DNA from: Hyphomicrobiales bacterium
GTDB lineage: Bacteria > Pseudomonadota > Alphaproteobacteria > Rhizobiales > JAKIUO01
Assembly: GCA_027069645.1 (NCBI GenBank)
Contig: JALXEI010000195.1
Location: 1-16,378, forward strand
Reading direction: 5' to 3'
Length of the DNA stretch: 16,378 nucleotides
The position numbers and the translations under genes are program-made. Shown here piece after piece: positions 6,967 through 14,561 of this stretch; the first letter of the stretch is position 1, and every line of letters begins with the position of its first letter. The notes beneath the pieces are model-generated. The model saw only the letters and a program-made list of their open reading frames with translations. It did no database searches and was not told where the DNA came from.

Positions 6967-8496
6967 ATGTCGAGGAAAAAGATTGCGAGGCGCAGGAACA
7001 AGCAGAGAGACATTGCCGGGAGAGAAAAGACAGGCGCACCGACACTGACAAGGCGTCAGGCGCTCGGGGCCGGAGGGGCGGTCCTCGCAGGAGCCGCAAT
7101 GGCCGGCGTGCTTCCTTCGTCCCCCACACCGGCCCGCGCTCAAAAAATGGACCACAGCAAGCATAATATGGGGGCCATGAAGATGGACCACAGCATGCAC
7201 AATATGGGGGCCATGAAAAAACCGGCCGTTTCGGGCAGGGCCGGAACCTACAGCATTCCCACCGGTAACAGCTTTTATGCGCGCAGTGTCGACCAGTGGG
7301 ATAACTGGCCCCCCGGCCTGCCTGGCAAGGACTATACACCGGTTGTCATTCCCAATGGCGAGGCACTGCCGTTTAAAATTGTTGACGGCGTGAAAATCTT
7401 TCAGATGGATGTGCGCGAAACCATGCACGAGTTTGCCCCGGGCCTCAAGGCGGTCTGCTGGGGTTATAACGGTATGGTTCCCGGTCCGGTGATCGAGGCG
7501 GTCGAGGGAGATAAAATTCGCATCTATGTCACCAATCGTCTCAACACCAAAACATCGGTTCACTGGCATGCACTGATTTTGCCTTCCGGCATGGACGGGG
7601 TCGGCGGGTTGTCACATCGCAAAATCAATCCCGGCGAGACATTCAAATATGAATGGACCATCAATCAGCACGGGACTTTCATGTATCATTCCCATACCGA
7701 CACCATGACCCAGGAAGGCATGGGGCTGACCGGCATGTTTATCGTTCATCCGCGCAAACCGAAAGAGCCGCGTCCCGACCGTGATTTCGTTTTGATGATG
7801 AACGAGTTTGATATCAAGCCGGGGACCTGGCGTCCCGATCCGAATGTGTTTTCCGGCTATAACACCCTGACCCTTAATGGCAAATGTTTTCCAGGTACCG
7901 CACCTCTGGTAACAAAAAAGGGCGACAGGATGAAACTGCGCATTGGCAATCTGTCGGCAATGGATCACCACCCTCTTCATATGCACGGCCATGCCTTTCA
8001 GATCACGGAAACCGATGGCGGTATCATTCCGCCGGAACGTCGCTGGCCCGAGACTACCGTCCTTGTCACGGTGGGTCAGACCCGCGCCGTCGAACTTGTT
8101 ACAGACAATCCCGGCGACTGGGCCATGCATTGCCATATGACCCACCACACCATGAACCAGATGGGGCATGAAATTCCCAATGTTCTTGGAATCAACCATC
8201 AGCAGCTTGACTGGAAAATGAACGATATTGTTCCCGGTTATATGACGATGGGCGCCAATGGCATGGGCAATATGGCAAAGCATGCCGGTATGATGGAAAT
8301 GCCGGAAAATTCCATACCCATGATGGGGACACCGGGCCCGCACGACTATATCGCGATGGGTGGCATGGTGACCGTTTTGAAGGTGCGCGAGGAACTGGCC
8401 AGCTATGATGATCCCGGCTGGTACAATCCGCCGAAGGGAACCCTGGCCAATACCGCTTCGCGAGAGGATTTGCGCCGTGACGGGATAAAGGTTTGA
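6967..8496 (+). CDS. Two-domain multicopper oxidase with Met/His-rich ends, Tat-exported
   Basis: This is a periplasmic copper oxidase, probably oxidising Cu(I). The ATG at 6967, eight bases after GGAGG, gives 509 residues. A twin-arginine signal (LTRRQALGAGG, Arg29-Arg30) precedes two Met/His repeats (61-84, MDHSKHNMGAMK and MDHSMHNMGAMK). Copper ligands are HWH (199-201), HSH (241-243), HHPLHMHGH (334-342) and HCHMTHHTMNQM (388-399), the last giving a type 1 site with Cys389, His394 and Met399. Only 189 residues separate the first and last motifs. That fits a two-cupredoxin enzyme with the type 1 site in domain 2, not the three-domain CueO/CopA layout. An unusual C-terminal tail of about 110 residues is Met-rich (for example MTMGANGMGNMAKHAGMMEM). 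It starts one base after the TolC stop. Confidence 0.88.
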   Translation: MSRKKIARRRNKQRDIAGREKTGAPTLTRRQALGAGGAVLAGAAMAGVLPSSPTPARAQKMDHSKHNMGAMKMDHSMHNMGAMKKPAVSGRAGTYSIPTGNSFYARSVDQWDNWPPGLPGKDYTPVVIPNGEALPFKIVDGVKIFQMDVRETMHEFAPGLKAVCWGYNGMVPGPVIEAVEGDKIRIYVTNRLNTKTSVHWHALILPSGMDGVGGLSHRKINPGETFKYEWTINQHGTFMYHSHTDTMTQEGMGLTGMFIVHPRKPKEPRPDRDFVLMMNEFDIKPGTWRPDPNVFSGYNTLTLNGKCFPGTAPLVTKKGDRMKLRIGNLSAMDHHPLHMHGHAFQITETDGGIIPPERRWPETTVLVTVGQTRAVELVTDNPGDWAMHCHMTHHTMNQMGHEIPNVLGINHQQLDWKMNDIVPGYMTMGANGMGNMAKHAGMMEMPENSIPMMGTPGPHDYIAMGGMVTVLKVREELASYDDPGWYNPPKGTLANTASREDLRRDGIKV

Positions 8497-8542
8497 CGAA
8501 TTCTGCAACACAAATGTTCAACACAGAAAAAGGAAATATAAA

Positions 8543-8860
8543 ATGAAATTCAAATACGGAACCATGTCAGGTTTTTTTGTCGCTGCGATCATCGGGTCAA
8601 TGTTGTCGGGCCAGTCCGCTGTTATGGCCGATCCCGGTCATGACAAACACGGGACCAGCGATGCCAGAATTGTTGCCTGCCACGAAGCACATGAAAAAAT
8701 GATGAAAGGCGGGATGAAGATGGATGCTGCCCATATGAAAGGGTGTCACGACAAGGACGGCAAGCTGATCGGCAACGCAGATGGTCACATGGGTAAAAAT
8801 ATGAAAATGCCGATGGGTGACCATATGATGGGCGGACACAAGGGCATGGATAAACACTAG
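8543..8860 (+). CDS. Small Met/His-rich periplasmic protein
   Basis: This is a 105-residue protein with a signal peptide (hydrophobic FFVAAIIGSMLSG, cleavage likely near AVMA, residues 26-29). The mature part of about 76 residues is crowded with Met and His: GHDKH, HEAHEKMMKGGMKMDAAHMKGCH, then MGKNMKMPMGDHMMGGHKGM to the end. Two Cys (46 and 68) lie within CHEAH and GCHDKD and could form a disulfide. Such sequences bind Cu(I) through thioether and imidazole groups, so a copper buffer or a donor to the oxidases is a reasonable inference. A strong AAAGGA precedes the start. I cannot place it in a named family. A hairpin after the gene may make its message more abundant than downstream ones. 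Confidence 0.8.
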   Translation: MKFKYGTMSGFFVAAIIGSMLSGQSAVMADPGHDKHGTSDARIVACHEAHEKMMKGGMKMDAAHMKGCHDKDGKLIGNADGHMGKNMKMPMGDHMMGGHKGMDKH

Positions 8861-8881
8861 ATCCGCTTCGTTCCTCCCCCT

Positions 8882-8914
8882 GCAGGGCTCGTTGCTTCGA
8901 CGAACGGGTCCTGC
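8882..8914 (+). terminator. Hairpin with short T-tail after the Met/His-rich gene
   Basis: The arms 8882-8893 and 8903-8914 pair over 12 bp, including two G-U pairs, with a nine-base loop. TTT at 8915-8917 follows. The stem is strong but the T-run is short, so partial termination or protection of the upstream mRNA is more likely than a full stop; the downstream cytochrome has no clear promoter of its own. Confidence 0.5.
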
Positions 8915-8970
8915 TTTCCATGGACGGGCAAAAATGAAGATGATTTGAGATCCACGAACAGGAGAACAGG

Positions 8971-9531
8971 ATGACTGGACAACAACACCCCCGCCGGTAT
9001 TCCGGAACAGCACTGCTGCCGGTTGCCGGACTGGTTCTGGGGTTCGTCGCGGCGAGCTTTGTACAGGCCGGTGCGCACGGCGCCAAACACAATCCGACAC
9101 GCTTCCGGTATTTGCAAAAACACGGCATTCCCGAAGTCTATAAAAACCTGAAAAGCCCTGTCATGACAAAGGCTGATATTTCGAAAGGTGCAACCCTGTT
9201 TGCCGAAAACTGCGCGTCCTGTCATGGCGCAACCGGGGAAGGGGATGGCGAGGCCGGCAAGGACCTCAATCCCAAACCGCCAGCCTTGCGCTCCATGATG
9301 GATATGATGGCGATGATGCGTCAGGAGGGGCATGCCATGAAAGGCATGAAGAAAATGATGGGGATGATGAACAACAACCCTGATGGTTATCTGATCTGGA
9401 CCGTCTCTGAAGGCGGCGCGGCGATGAACACCGCCATGCCCGCCTTTAAGGATATTCTGTCGGAAAAGGAACGCTGGCAGGTGATCAGTTACATGCTGGA
9501 CGGCTTTAAGGCAAAGGCCGGAAAAAACTGA
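8971..9531 (+). CDS. Membrane-anchored or secreted c-type cytochrome with Met-rich insert
   Basis: This is a single-haem cytochrome c of 186 residues. A hydrophobic segment (about 14-33) serves as signal or anchor. The haem site is CASCH (81-85) followed by GATGEGDG. The likely axial Met is Met156 in the usual MPAF context, followed by the C-terminal helix (SEKERWQVISYM). Between haem and axial Met sits an insert (109-133) with 12 Met in 25 residues, beginning SMMDMMAMM, which looks like a Cu(I)-binding patch. AGGAG lies seven bases before the ATG. Placed between two multicopper oxidases, it may pass electrons from Cu(I) or to the oxidases and on to the respiratory chain. That role is inferred from position and composition. 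Confidence 0.85.
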   Translation: MTGQQHPRRYSGTALLPVAGLVLGFVAASFVQAGAHGAKHNPTRFRYLQKHGIPEVYKNLKSPVMTKADISKGATLFAENCASCHGATGEGDGEAGKDLNPKPPALRSMMDMMAMMRQEGHAMKGMKKMMGMMNNNPDGYLIWTVSEGGAAMNTAMPAFKDILSEKERWQVISYMLDGFKAKAGKN

Positions 9532-9697
9532 CAAAACAGTATTCTGGCACCCTTAAAAAGCTGGAATAATACAGGAATGCAACAAGCCTTGCTCACCTTT
9601 CCCTTTCGGTCTCGATGTTTCGCTCCCCGGACAAAATACAAAGGTCAATCTTTTTGCGACATGGTATAACTCAATGGCAGAAAGAGGCAGGATAAAT

Positions 9698-11176
9698 ATG
9701 ATGAAGAATAGCGTGGGCGTATCACGCCGGGCAATGATCAGAGGGCTGGCGATGTCGCTGACAGCCTGTGCTCTGCCCTTGCCACTACGGGCGGATGGGG
9801 AAAGGCCGCACGGGGCTATTTTGCTCGGGGCCCGGCCCAAAGGCAGCCTGCTGATGGAAGCCCGCCGTGGCCAGGTAGAACTGCTGGGCAGGGGCCTCGG
9901 GAAGACGGCCATTTGGGGTTATGGCGGCTCTGTGCCAGGGCCGGTGATCAGGGTTCGACAAAATGAACAGGTGCAGGTGCGGTTTAAAAACAGCCTTGAA
10001 CAGGGGTCAACCATTCACTGGCACGGCATCCGGATTGACAATAAAATGGACGGGGTGGCCGGTCTGACACAGGAGGCCGTCGCCCCGGGTGAAAGTTTCG
10101 ACTACAGATTTACCGTCCCCGATGCCGGGTCCTACTGGTATCATCCGCATAACCGTTCATGGGAACAGGTGGCGCGCGGTCTTTATGGTCTGCTGATTGT
10201 CGATGAACCAGAGCCTCTCGACGTGGATCACGATCTGGCCCTTGCTTTTGACGACTGGCAACTAAAGGCCGACGGCAGCCTTGAAGAAGAAAGTTTCAGC
10301 GCCATCGGCGAGCGTGCACATGGCGGGCGCATCGGCAATGTCATGACGGTCAATGGTCAAAGTGATGTGCGCTTTGCGGTCAGATCCGGCGACCGGGTGC
10401 GGGTGCGTCTTTGCAATACCGCCAATTCACGCATCCTGGTTCTGCGGGTCGGGGGCTGTGGCGCAAGCGTCATTGCGCTTGACGGTCAGCCGGTGGCCCC
10501 GCGAACTCCCTCTGCCAGCGACCTGATTCTTGCGCCTTCACAGCGTGTTGACCTCGTGCTTGAAATGAATGGCGCGCCGGGCAGTCGGGCGGTGATCTGG
10601 GAAAATTCCGACATGCGGTTGCCGCTGGTGCGGTTTGTCTATCATGACAGCGACAGGAACAACCGCCAGCATAAACCCGTCAGGAAACTGGCCGATAATC
10701 CCGTTCCCGCACCGGACCGGCGCAAACCGCTCAAGGTCGAGCTGGAAATGACCGGCGGCGCGATGGGCGGCATGAGAAGCGCCCTTTACAAGGGAAAGAA
10801 AATGACCATCCGCGAACTGGTGGACGGCCCCGGCTTGATCTGGGCCTTTAACGGCGTGGCGGGCATGCCGGAAAAACCGCTGTTCAGCGCAAGGCGCGGC
10901 CAGACCGTGGAACTTGATATGATCAACAATACCGCTTTTGCCCATGCCATGCATATGCACGGTCATCATATGAGCGAGATCAGACGGGTCCGCCAGACAC
11001 GAAAGGGGCCCCGTTTCATGGATACAAGGCCCGACTGGCGCGATACCATCCTGGTAGACCGGGCCGAGGCGGTGAAGGTGGCTTTTGTGGCCGATAATCC
11101 CGGCAAATGGATGCTGCATTGTCACATGCTCGAACATCAGGCCGGTGGCATGTCCACCTGGTTCGAGGTGGTTTGA
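9698..11176 (+). CDS. Three-domain multicopper oxidase, Tat-exported (CueO/CopA-like)
   Basis: This is a second periplasmic multicopper oxidase, probably a cuprous oxidase. The frame opens at 9674, but AGGA lies five bases before the ATG at 9698, which begins MMKN and a twin-arginine signal (VSRRAMIRG, Arg10-Arg11), giving 492 residues. Ligand motifs are HWHG (107-110), YHPH (148-151), HAMHMHGHH (416-424) and HCHMLEHQAGGM (474-485), with type 1 ligands Cys475, His480 and Met485. The 367 residues between first and last motifs match the three-domain family. The long Met-rich insert of CueO is lacking; only MTGGAMGGM (351-359) is present. The 166-base gap after the cytochrome gene contains TATAAC (9665-9670) but no good -35. 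It may be read from the upstream promoter. Confidence 0.9.
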   Translation: MMKNSVGVSRRAMIRGLAMSLTACALPLPLRADGERPHGAILLGARPKGSLLMEARRGQVELLGRGLGKTAIWGYGGSVPGPVIRVRQNEQVQVRFKNSLEQGSTIHWHGIRIDNKMDGVAGLTQEAVAPGESFDYRFTVPDAGSYWYHPHNRSWEQVARGLYGLLIVDEPEPLDVDHDLALAFDDWQLKADGSLEEESFSAIGERAHGGRIGNVMTVNGQSDVRFAVRSGDRVRVRLCNTANSRILVLRVGGCGASVIALDGQPVAPRTPSASDLILAPSQRVDLVLEMNGAPGSRAVIWENSDMRLPLVRFVYHDSDRNNRQHKPVRKLADNPVPAPDRRKPLKVELEMTGGAMGGMRSALYKGKKMTIRELVDGPGLIWAFNGVAGMPEKPLFSARRGQTVELDMINNTAFAHAMHMHGHHMSEIRRVRQTRKGPRFMDTRPDWRDTILVDRAEAVKVAFVADNPGKWMLHCHMLEHQAGGMSTWFEVV

Positions 11177-11478
11177 GAGCGGATATTTAAAAAAGCCATA
11201 TAAAGCAATGTTGTGTTGTGATTTTTTGGCCGGAAAGGGCAGAGGAAAAGCGGTGCTGCCCGCTTCTTCAACAGGAAACAAAACAAAAACTGAAAACAGA
11301 GCTTTTCTTTTGGCGCGAATGGCTTTATATAGTCTGACGGCTTTAAACATAGTCGTAATGATTATTCCCCATGATCCCTGGAGCATTTCCTCGGAGCCTT
11401 TGGCCGGGAGAGGCAGATTTGCCTTTTCATCGGCATAAGCCGGTGTTTTCGCGAAGAAAGCCGGCAGGGATTTTTTGA
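11177..11478. other. Non-coding gap between the copper operon and tRNA-fMet
   Basis: About 300 bases with no supported gene. The only possible peptide, beginning at 11316 with MALYSLTALNIVVM, lacks a ribosome-binding site. A small hairpin (AGGCA 11411-11415, TGCCT 11420-11424, then TTTC) could end the copper transcript weakly. The tRNA promoter must lie here; TATATA near 11325-11330 is AT-rich but has no convincing -35 partner. Confidence 0.5.
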
Positions 11479-11556
<78 letters not shown>

Positions 11557-11610
11557 AAAACGTTATACAAATCATGATGTTATGAGTATGCGCTAAATCG
11601 CAAACTGACC

Positions 11611-11643
11611 ATGTTTTGCAATTTTTGTGAAATGTTTTGCAAT
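11611..11643. repeat. 12-bp direct repeat at 21-base period near the attachment site
   Basis: ATGTTTTGCAAT occurs at 11611-11622 and again at 11632-11643, two helical turns apart. The position between the tRNA end and the integrase gene cluster, and the phased spacing, fit arm-type sites bound by the integrase. No known arm consensus was compared. Confidence 0.5.
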
Positions 11644-11649
11644 CGTCCT

Positions 11650-11946
11650 CTATGTTTCGGTTTTGTTTTGTTCTAATTTTATTTTTTTAATCAGTTCGCG
11701 CTGATTGTTTGTTATTCTGATTGTGGTTGTCGGCAGGTGCGATACTGCATCGCATTTGATGCCCATGAATTTTCTATGTGGTCCGGTCGTAGTGATGACG
11801 GGGCCTCTGCACGTCATTTCCCTTTCCAGCAGACCTATTAATTTTGGTGAGAATTCAAGAATAATATTATCTATGTCGGTGAAAAGCGGTGGTGTATGAC
11901 GCTGGCAATCAACGATTGCCATTTCTATCTGCTCGAAGTATTTCAT
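11650..11946 (-). CDS. Unknown 98-residue protein coupled to the integrase
   Basis: The ATG at 11946 overlaps the integrase stop (ATGA) and is preceded by GGGAGGAAAAAGGACG, a strong ribosome-binding site, so this is very likely a real gene and the last of the transcript. An upstream extension of the frame to 12666 is only a shadow of the integrase. The product is soluble, begins MKYFEQIEMAIVDC, and has the Pro- and Thr-rich phrase RGPVITTTGPHRKFMGIKC and a basic end (RELIKKIKLEQ). I do not recognise a family. Coupling to int could mean a role in integration control. Confidence 0.7.
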   Translation of the reverse strand: MKYFEQIEMAIVDCQRHTPPLFTDIDNIILEFSPKLIGLLEREMTCRGPVITTTGPHRKFMGIKCDAVSHLPTTTIRITNNQRELIKKIKLEQNKTET

Positions 11947-12980
11947 CGTCCTTTTTCCTCCCATTTCAAGATTGCTTCTCTGGCCAATCGGCGCTGATTG
12001 ACCATCAGGCTGTAGTGTTCGACCATTTGCCGGGTCTGTCCGGTGATGGCGCTGACTTGCGCGTCGGTGCAACCGGCTTCGAGCAGGAAGACAACAGCGC
12101 TTTTGCGCAGGCCGTGGAACACAAGGCGCTGGTCGCGCAAGGCCTGCATGACCGGTTTTTTCATCTGTTTGTTCCAGCTCGACTGGAATCCGCCGGACCA
12201 CGGGACGCCCTTGCTGTTGGTCAATATGAATATTGAGCGGCGATCGATGGCTGCCAGCAGGTCGGCAAGATCGCGGTGCACCGGGATCCACACCTGTTTG
12301 CCGGTTTTGGCCTGGGTGACAGCGATTTCGCCCCTGTCGACATCGCGCCATTTCATTTTGAGCACATCTCCACAGCGCTGGCCGGTATAAAGGGCGAGGG
12401 CTGCGGCCTGCCACATGGCGGGCGCGGCGTTTTGGCGGAAATGCTCGATGGCGTCCCAGTTCCAGGGCGCATAACCGGCGCCGCGTTTGAATTTGGGGAT
12501 GTCGCGGCAGGGATTGGTGTCTGAATAATCGCGCGGAATGCCCCAGGTGATGATCGCCGAAAGCACTTCCAGAATGTGATTGGCCTTTGTCGGAGTGTCG
12601 GCGTAAAGATCGCGCAGCTTCATGATCGAGCGGGCCTTCAGGCCCCTGACCAGAACCGGACCCCACGCTTTTTCGATTGTCGCGAGGTGACGGTCATATT
12701 CCTTTTTGGTGCGGGGTTTCAGAATGGCATATTCGGGGCCGTTTTTATAGGCCGTAATGAGCGATGAAAAAGTGCCAAACCGCGGTTTTTGCTCTCTGAT
12801 GCCGGTTAGTTCACGGATTTGCTGCCAGAATTCCGGCTCGTGCGGCTGGGCATTTATGCGCACGCGCGGCTGTGCCTGATCGGTGCCGCGGAAGGGCTGG
12901 TAATAATAATAATCGCGACCCCTTGCGCGGGTGCGGAAGACATATTCAGGCAGCTCGATCATCGGCTTTTTCTTTGGCAA
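11943..12980 (-). CDS. int: Tyrosine recombinase (phage/island integrase)
   Basis: This enzyme would integrate and excise the element at tRNA-fMet. It has 345 residues from a TTG at 12980, or 339 from the ATG at 12962; neither has a strong ribosome-binding site, though GGGGG lies nine bases before the TTG. The N-terminal part contains an AP2-like start (GRDYYYYQPF) and a SAM-like core-binding domain at about 65-155. The catalytic domain has Arg202 (TGQRCGDVLKMKW), Lys225/228 (QAKTGK), His289 and Arg292 (FHGLRKSAVV) and the nucleophile Tyr323 (MVEHYS). The position usually held by His or Trp is Gln315 (AITGQ), a substitution seen in some integrases. It overlaps the excisionase-like gene upstream and the 98-residue gene downstream. 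Confidence 0.93.
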   Translation of the reverse strand: MPKKKPMIELPEYVFRTRARGRDYYYYQPFRGTDQAQPRVRINAQPHEPEFWQQIRELTGIREQKPRFGTFSSLITAYKNGPEYAILKPRTKKEYDRHLATIEKAWGPVLVRGLKARSIMKLRDLYADTPTKANHILEVLSAIITWGIPRDYSDTNPCRDIPKFKRGAGYAPWNWDAIEHFRQNAAPAMWQAAALALYTGQRCGDVLKMKWRDVDRGEIAVTQAKTGKQVWIPVHRDLADLLAAIDRRSIFILTNSKGVPWSGGFQSSWNKQMKKPVMQALRDQRLVFHGLRKSAVVFLLEAGCTDAQVSAITGQTRQMVEHYSLMVNQRRLAREAILKWEEKGR

Positions 12981-13236
12981 GACGCATTACCCCCAGATCA
13001 TACTCGTCAATATCGGCGGGGGCATCATTGTCATTTTCGTCCGTTTTGGCAAGATGTGCCTCGATATCGGCCCAGCGCCAGAGCTTGACATTGCCGCACA
13101 TCGTCGGCCCCGGGAGGATACCGGTGGAGACATAATCCTGCACGGTGCGCTCGGCCAGATCGAGACGATAGGCCAGCGTTTTGAGGCGGACAAAATCGGG
13201 AGGGTAGGGGCGCTGGATGCTGGCCTTTTTAGTCAT
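12946..13236 (-). CDS. Excisionase-like HTH DNA-binding protein
   Basis: This 96-residue protein starts at the ATG at 13236, six bases after AGAGGA. Residues 18-61 read as a winged-helix of the MerR/AlpA/Xis type: LKTLAYRLDLAERTVQDYVS, then GILPGP, and a wing leading to LWRWADIEAHL. The remainder is acidic. Such proteins choose between integration and excision or repress their own promoter. It overlaps the 5' end of int by 17 to 35 bases, so the two are co-expressed. A 9-bp inverted repeat just upstream may be its operator. Confidence 0.78.
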   Translation of the reverse strand: MTKKASIQRPYPPDFVRLKTLAYRLDLAERTVQDYVSTGILPGPTMCGNVKLWRWADIEAHLAKTDENDNDAPADIDEYDLGVMRLAKEKADDRAA

Positions 13237-13254
13237 TGCATTCCTCTTGTGATT

Positions 13255-13279
13255 TTGATGACGTGGTTTGCGTCATCAA
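13255..13279. promoter_or_regulatory. Inverted repeat upstream of the excisionase-like gene
   Basis: TTGATGACG (13255-13263) and CGTCATCAA (13271-13279) are a perfect 9-bp inverted repeat with a seven-base spacer, 19 bases before the start codon. No T-run follows on the minus strand. This is a candidate operator for the element's control protein; the rest of the stretch 13280-13393 shows no gene. Confidence 0.5.
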
Positions 13280-13393
13280 TGGCAAGGTCAAGCATGTTAT
13301 GAAGGAGTTGTTTTCTTTTTTCGCAGATTATCGGCGTTTCACTTGTGTAATGCAATGCTGCCATACGAAGGAAACATGCAACTCCAGCAAAGT

Positions 13394-13540
13394 TCATTCT
13401 TTTTTGTTTTCGTTGTTGTTGGTTTCCTCATCTTCGATCCAGACTAACCAATGGGGTAGAATTATATTTAACAGTTTGTCATGACTCTCATTGACCTGTT
13501 CGTTTTTAAATGATGGGAATAGTTTTCTGTTTTCATTCAT
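13394..13540 (-). CDS. Unknown 48-residue protein coupled to the DUF5131 gene
   Basis: The ATG at 13540 overlaps the last eight bases of the DUF5131 gene and has GGAG six bases upstream. The peptide is charged and AT-rich in codon use, with HWLVWIEDEE in the middle and an Asn/Lys/Glu tail. No family recognised. It is real on start-site grounds, but coding evidence over 48 codons is limited. Confidence 0.5.
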   Translation of the reverse strand: MNENRKLFPSFKNEQVNESHDKLLNIILPHWLVWIEDEETNNNENKKE

Positions 13541-14561
13541 TTGACACTCCATTGATTTTGGGAAATTCTGTGTGCTCGATGCCATCGAGCGTGCGACCGG
13601 CGCGGGCTTTGCCGACCCGGCGGACAGTTGCGCCGCTTTCAAAATAATAAGAAGGGCCGGCCCCTTCTACTTCGCTGACAGATACCCATTCTCCCCACTG
13701 TTTGAAAAAGAAGGGGGTATTGGCGGCCTGGCATTGATCGCGCAGGGAGCGCAGCCATCGCGGGTGCATCGGGCGTGCATGGGGGCCGCTCTCGCCACCG
13801 GCGATGACCCAGTCGAGCTTTTGGAAGGCGGGCAGAGCTCCTCGTAACGGGTTAATTTTCAAATTTGGGTCGTTGTTCATTTCGGCAGTGTTCAAATCCA
13901 CCACTCCCAACAGCGGCTCACAACTGATAAATCTGACAGCGGCGGGGGTTTCCAGCAAATACGGGATTCGCTCGTCTGCCCGCTTTTGGTCTTCGACCGA
14001 GACGCCCAGCCAGACATTGGGAAGCGGCCAGGGCTGTTCTCTGACCATTGAAAAATAATCGGCAGATGCGGCCCTTTCTTCCGAGCCGAATATTTCGTTC
14101 AGGCGCGGTCGTTTTACCCTGTGCCAGGGCGACAAATCTTCCATATATTTTTTCATCCGCTCTGGCCTTTTGGTCAGGATGATGAAAATATGTCGTGCTG
14201 CCATGTGCATCATGTAAAATACTTCGTCGATCCATTCATCCTGGACATTTTCATGGAAAAGATCGCCCATTGAGTTGACGAATATGGCGCGTGGTTTTCC
14301 CCAGCGCAGCGGCGCGGTCAGGGTCTTTTCGCTGGCGCGGGCGACCTTGCCGGTCCAGACGGGCTTGCCGTTGACCTTTTTCGTGGTGCCTGCGTAATGC
14401 GGCGTTTTGGGATTGCCATCCAGCAACCGGTTTGCCCGGCGCATGGCATAGCAATTCTTGCAGCCGGGCGAGTCTATGGAGCAGCCGACAATCGGGTTCC
14501 ACGTTTCGCCCTTGTAGCCGGGAATATGGGTCCATTCTATACCGGTATTATGCTTGGTCAT
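13533..14561 (-). CDS. DUF5131 (phage Gp37/Gp68, three-Cys motif) family protein
   Basis: The frame extends to 14753, but the true start is the ATG at 14561, with AAGGA eight bases upstream, giving 342 residues. Family hallmarks are all present: TGIEWT (6-11), WNPIVGC with Cys27, Cys34 and Cys37 in CSIDSPGCKNCYAM, the stretch FVNSMGDLFHE (94-104), LTKRPERM (129-136), NVWLGVSVE (182-190), SCEPLLG (213-219), WVIAGGESGPHARPM (251-265) and PFFFKQWG (283-290). The clustered Cys resemble a radical-SAM-type cluster site, but the spacing is C-x6-C-x2-C, and no activity is established to my knowledge. The family is often found in phages and islands and is sometimes next to a TcmP partner, which is not seen here. 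It overlaps lar by 14 bases. Confidence 0.9.
   Translation of the reverse strand: MTKHNTGIEWTHIPGYKGETWNPIVGCSIDSPGCKNCYAMRRANRLLDGNPKTPHYAGTTKKVNGKPVWTGKVARASEKTLTAPLRWGKPRAIFVNSMGDLFHENVQDEWIDEVFYMMHMAARHIFIILTKRPERMKKYMEDLSPWHRVKRPRLNEIFGSEERAASADYFSMVREQPWPLPNVWLGVSVEDQKRADERIPYLLETPAAVRFISCEPLLGVVDLNTAEMNNDPNLKINPLRGALPAFQKLDWVIAGGESGPHARPMHPRWLRSLRDQCQAANTPFFFKQWGEWVSVSEVEGAGPSYYFESGATVRRVGKARAGRTLDGIEHTEFPKINGVSNE

Noticed and set aside
9640..9670. Possible promoter before the second oxidase (TATAAC at 9665-9670)
   Set aside because: The -35 region at 17 bases (AGGTCA) matches consensus at only three of six positions and there is no MerR-type dyad, so it was not listed as a promoter.
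11085..11438. Plus-strand frame spanning the oxidase end and the gap before the tRNA
   Set aside because: It starts in a wrong frame inside the oxidase and has no ribosome-binding site; the hydrophobic part alone is too short to support.
11947..12666. Upstream extension of the 98-residue gene's frame through the integrase gene
   Set aside because: It is a second frame of the integrase, rich in Arg, His and Pro, with no start signals; only the part from 11946 has a good ribosome-binding site.
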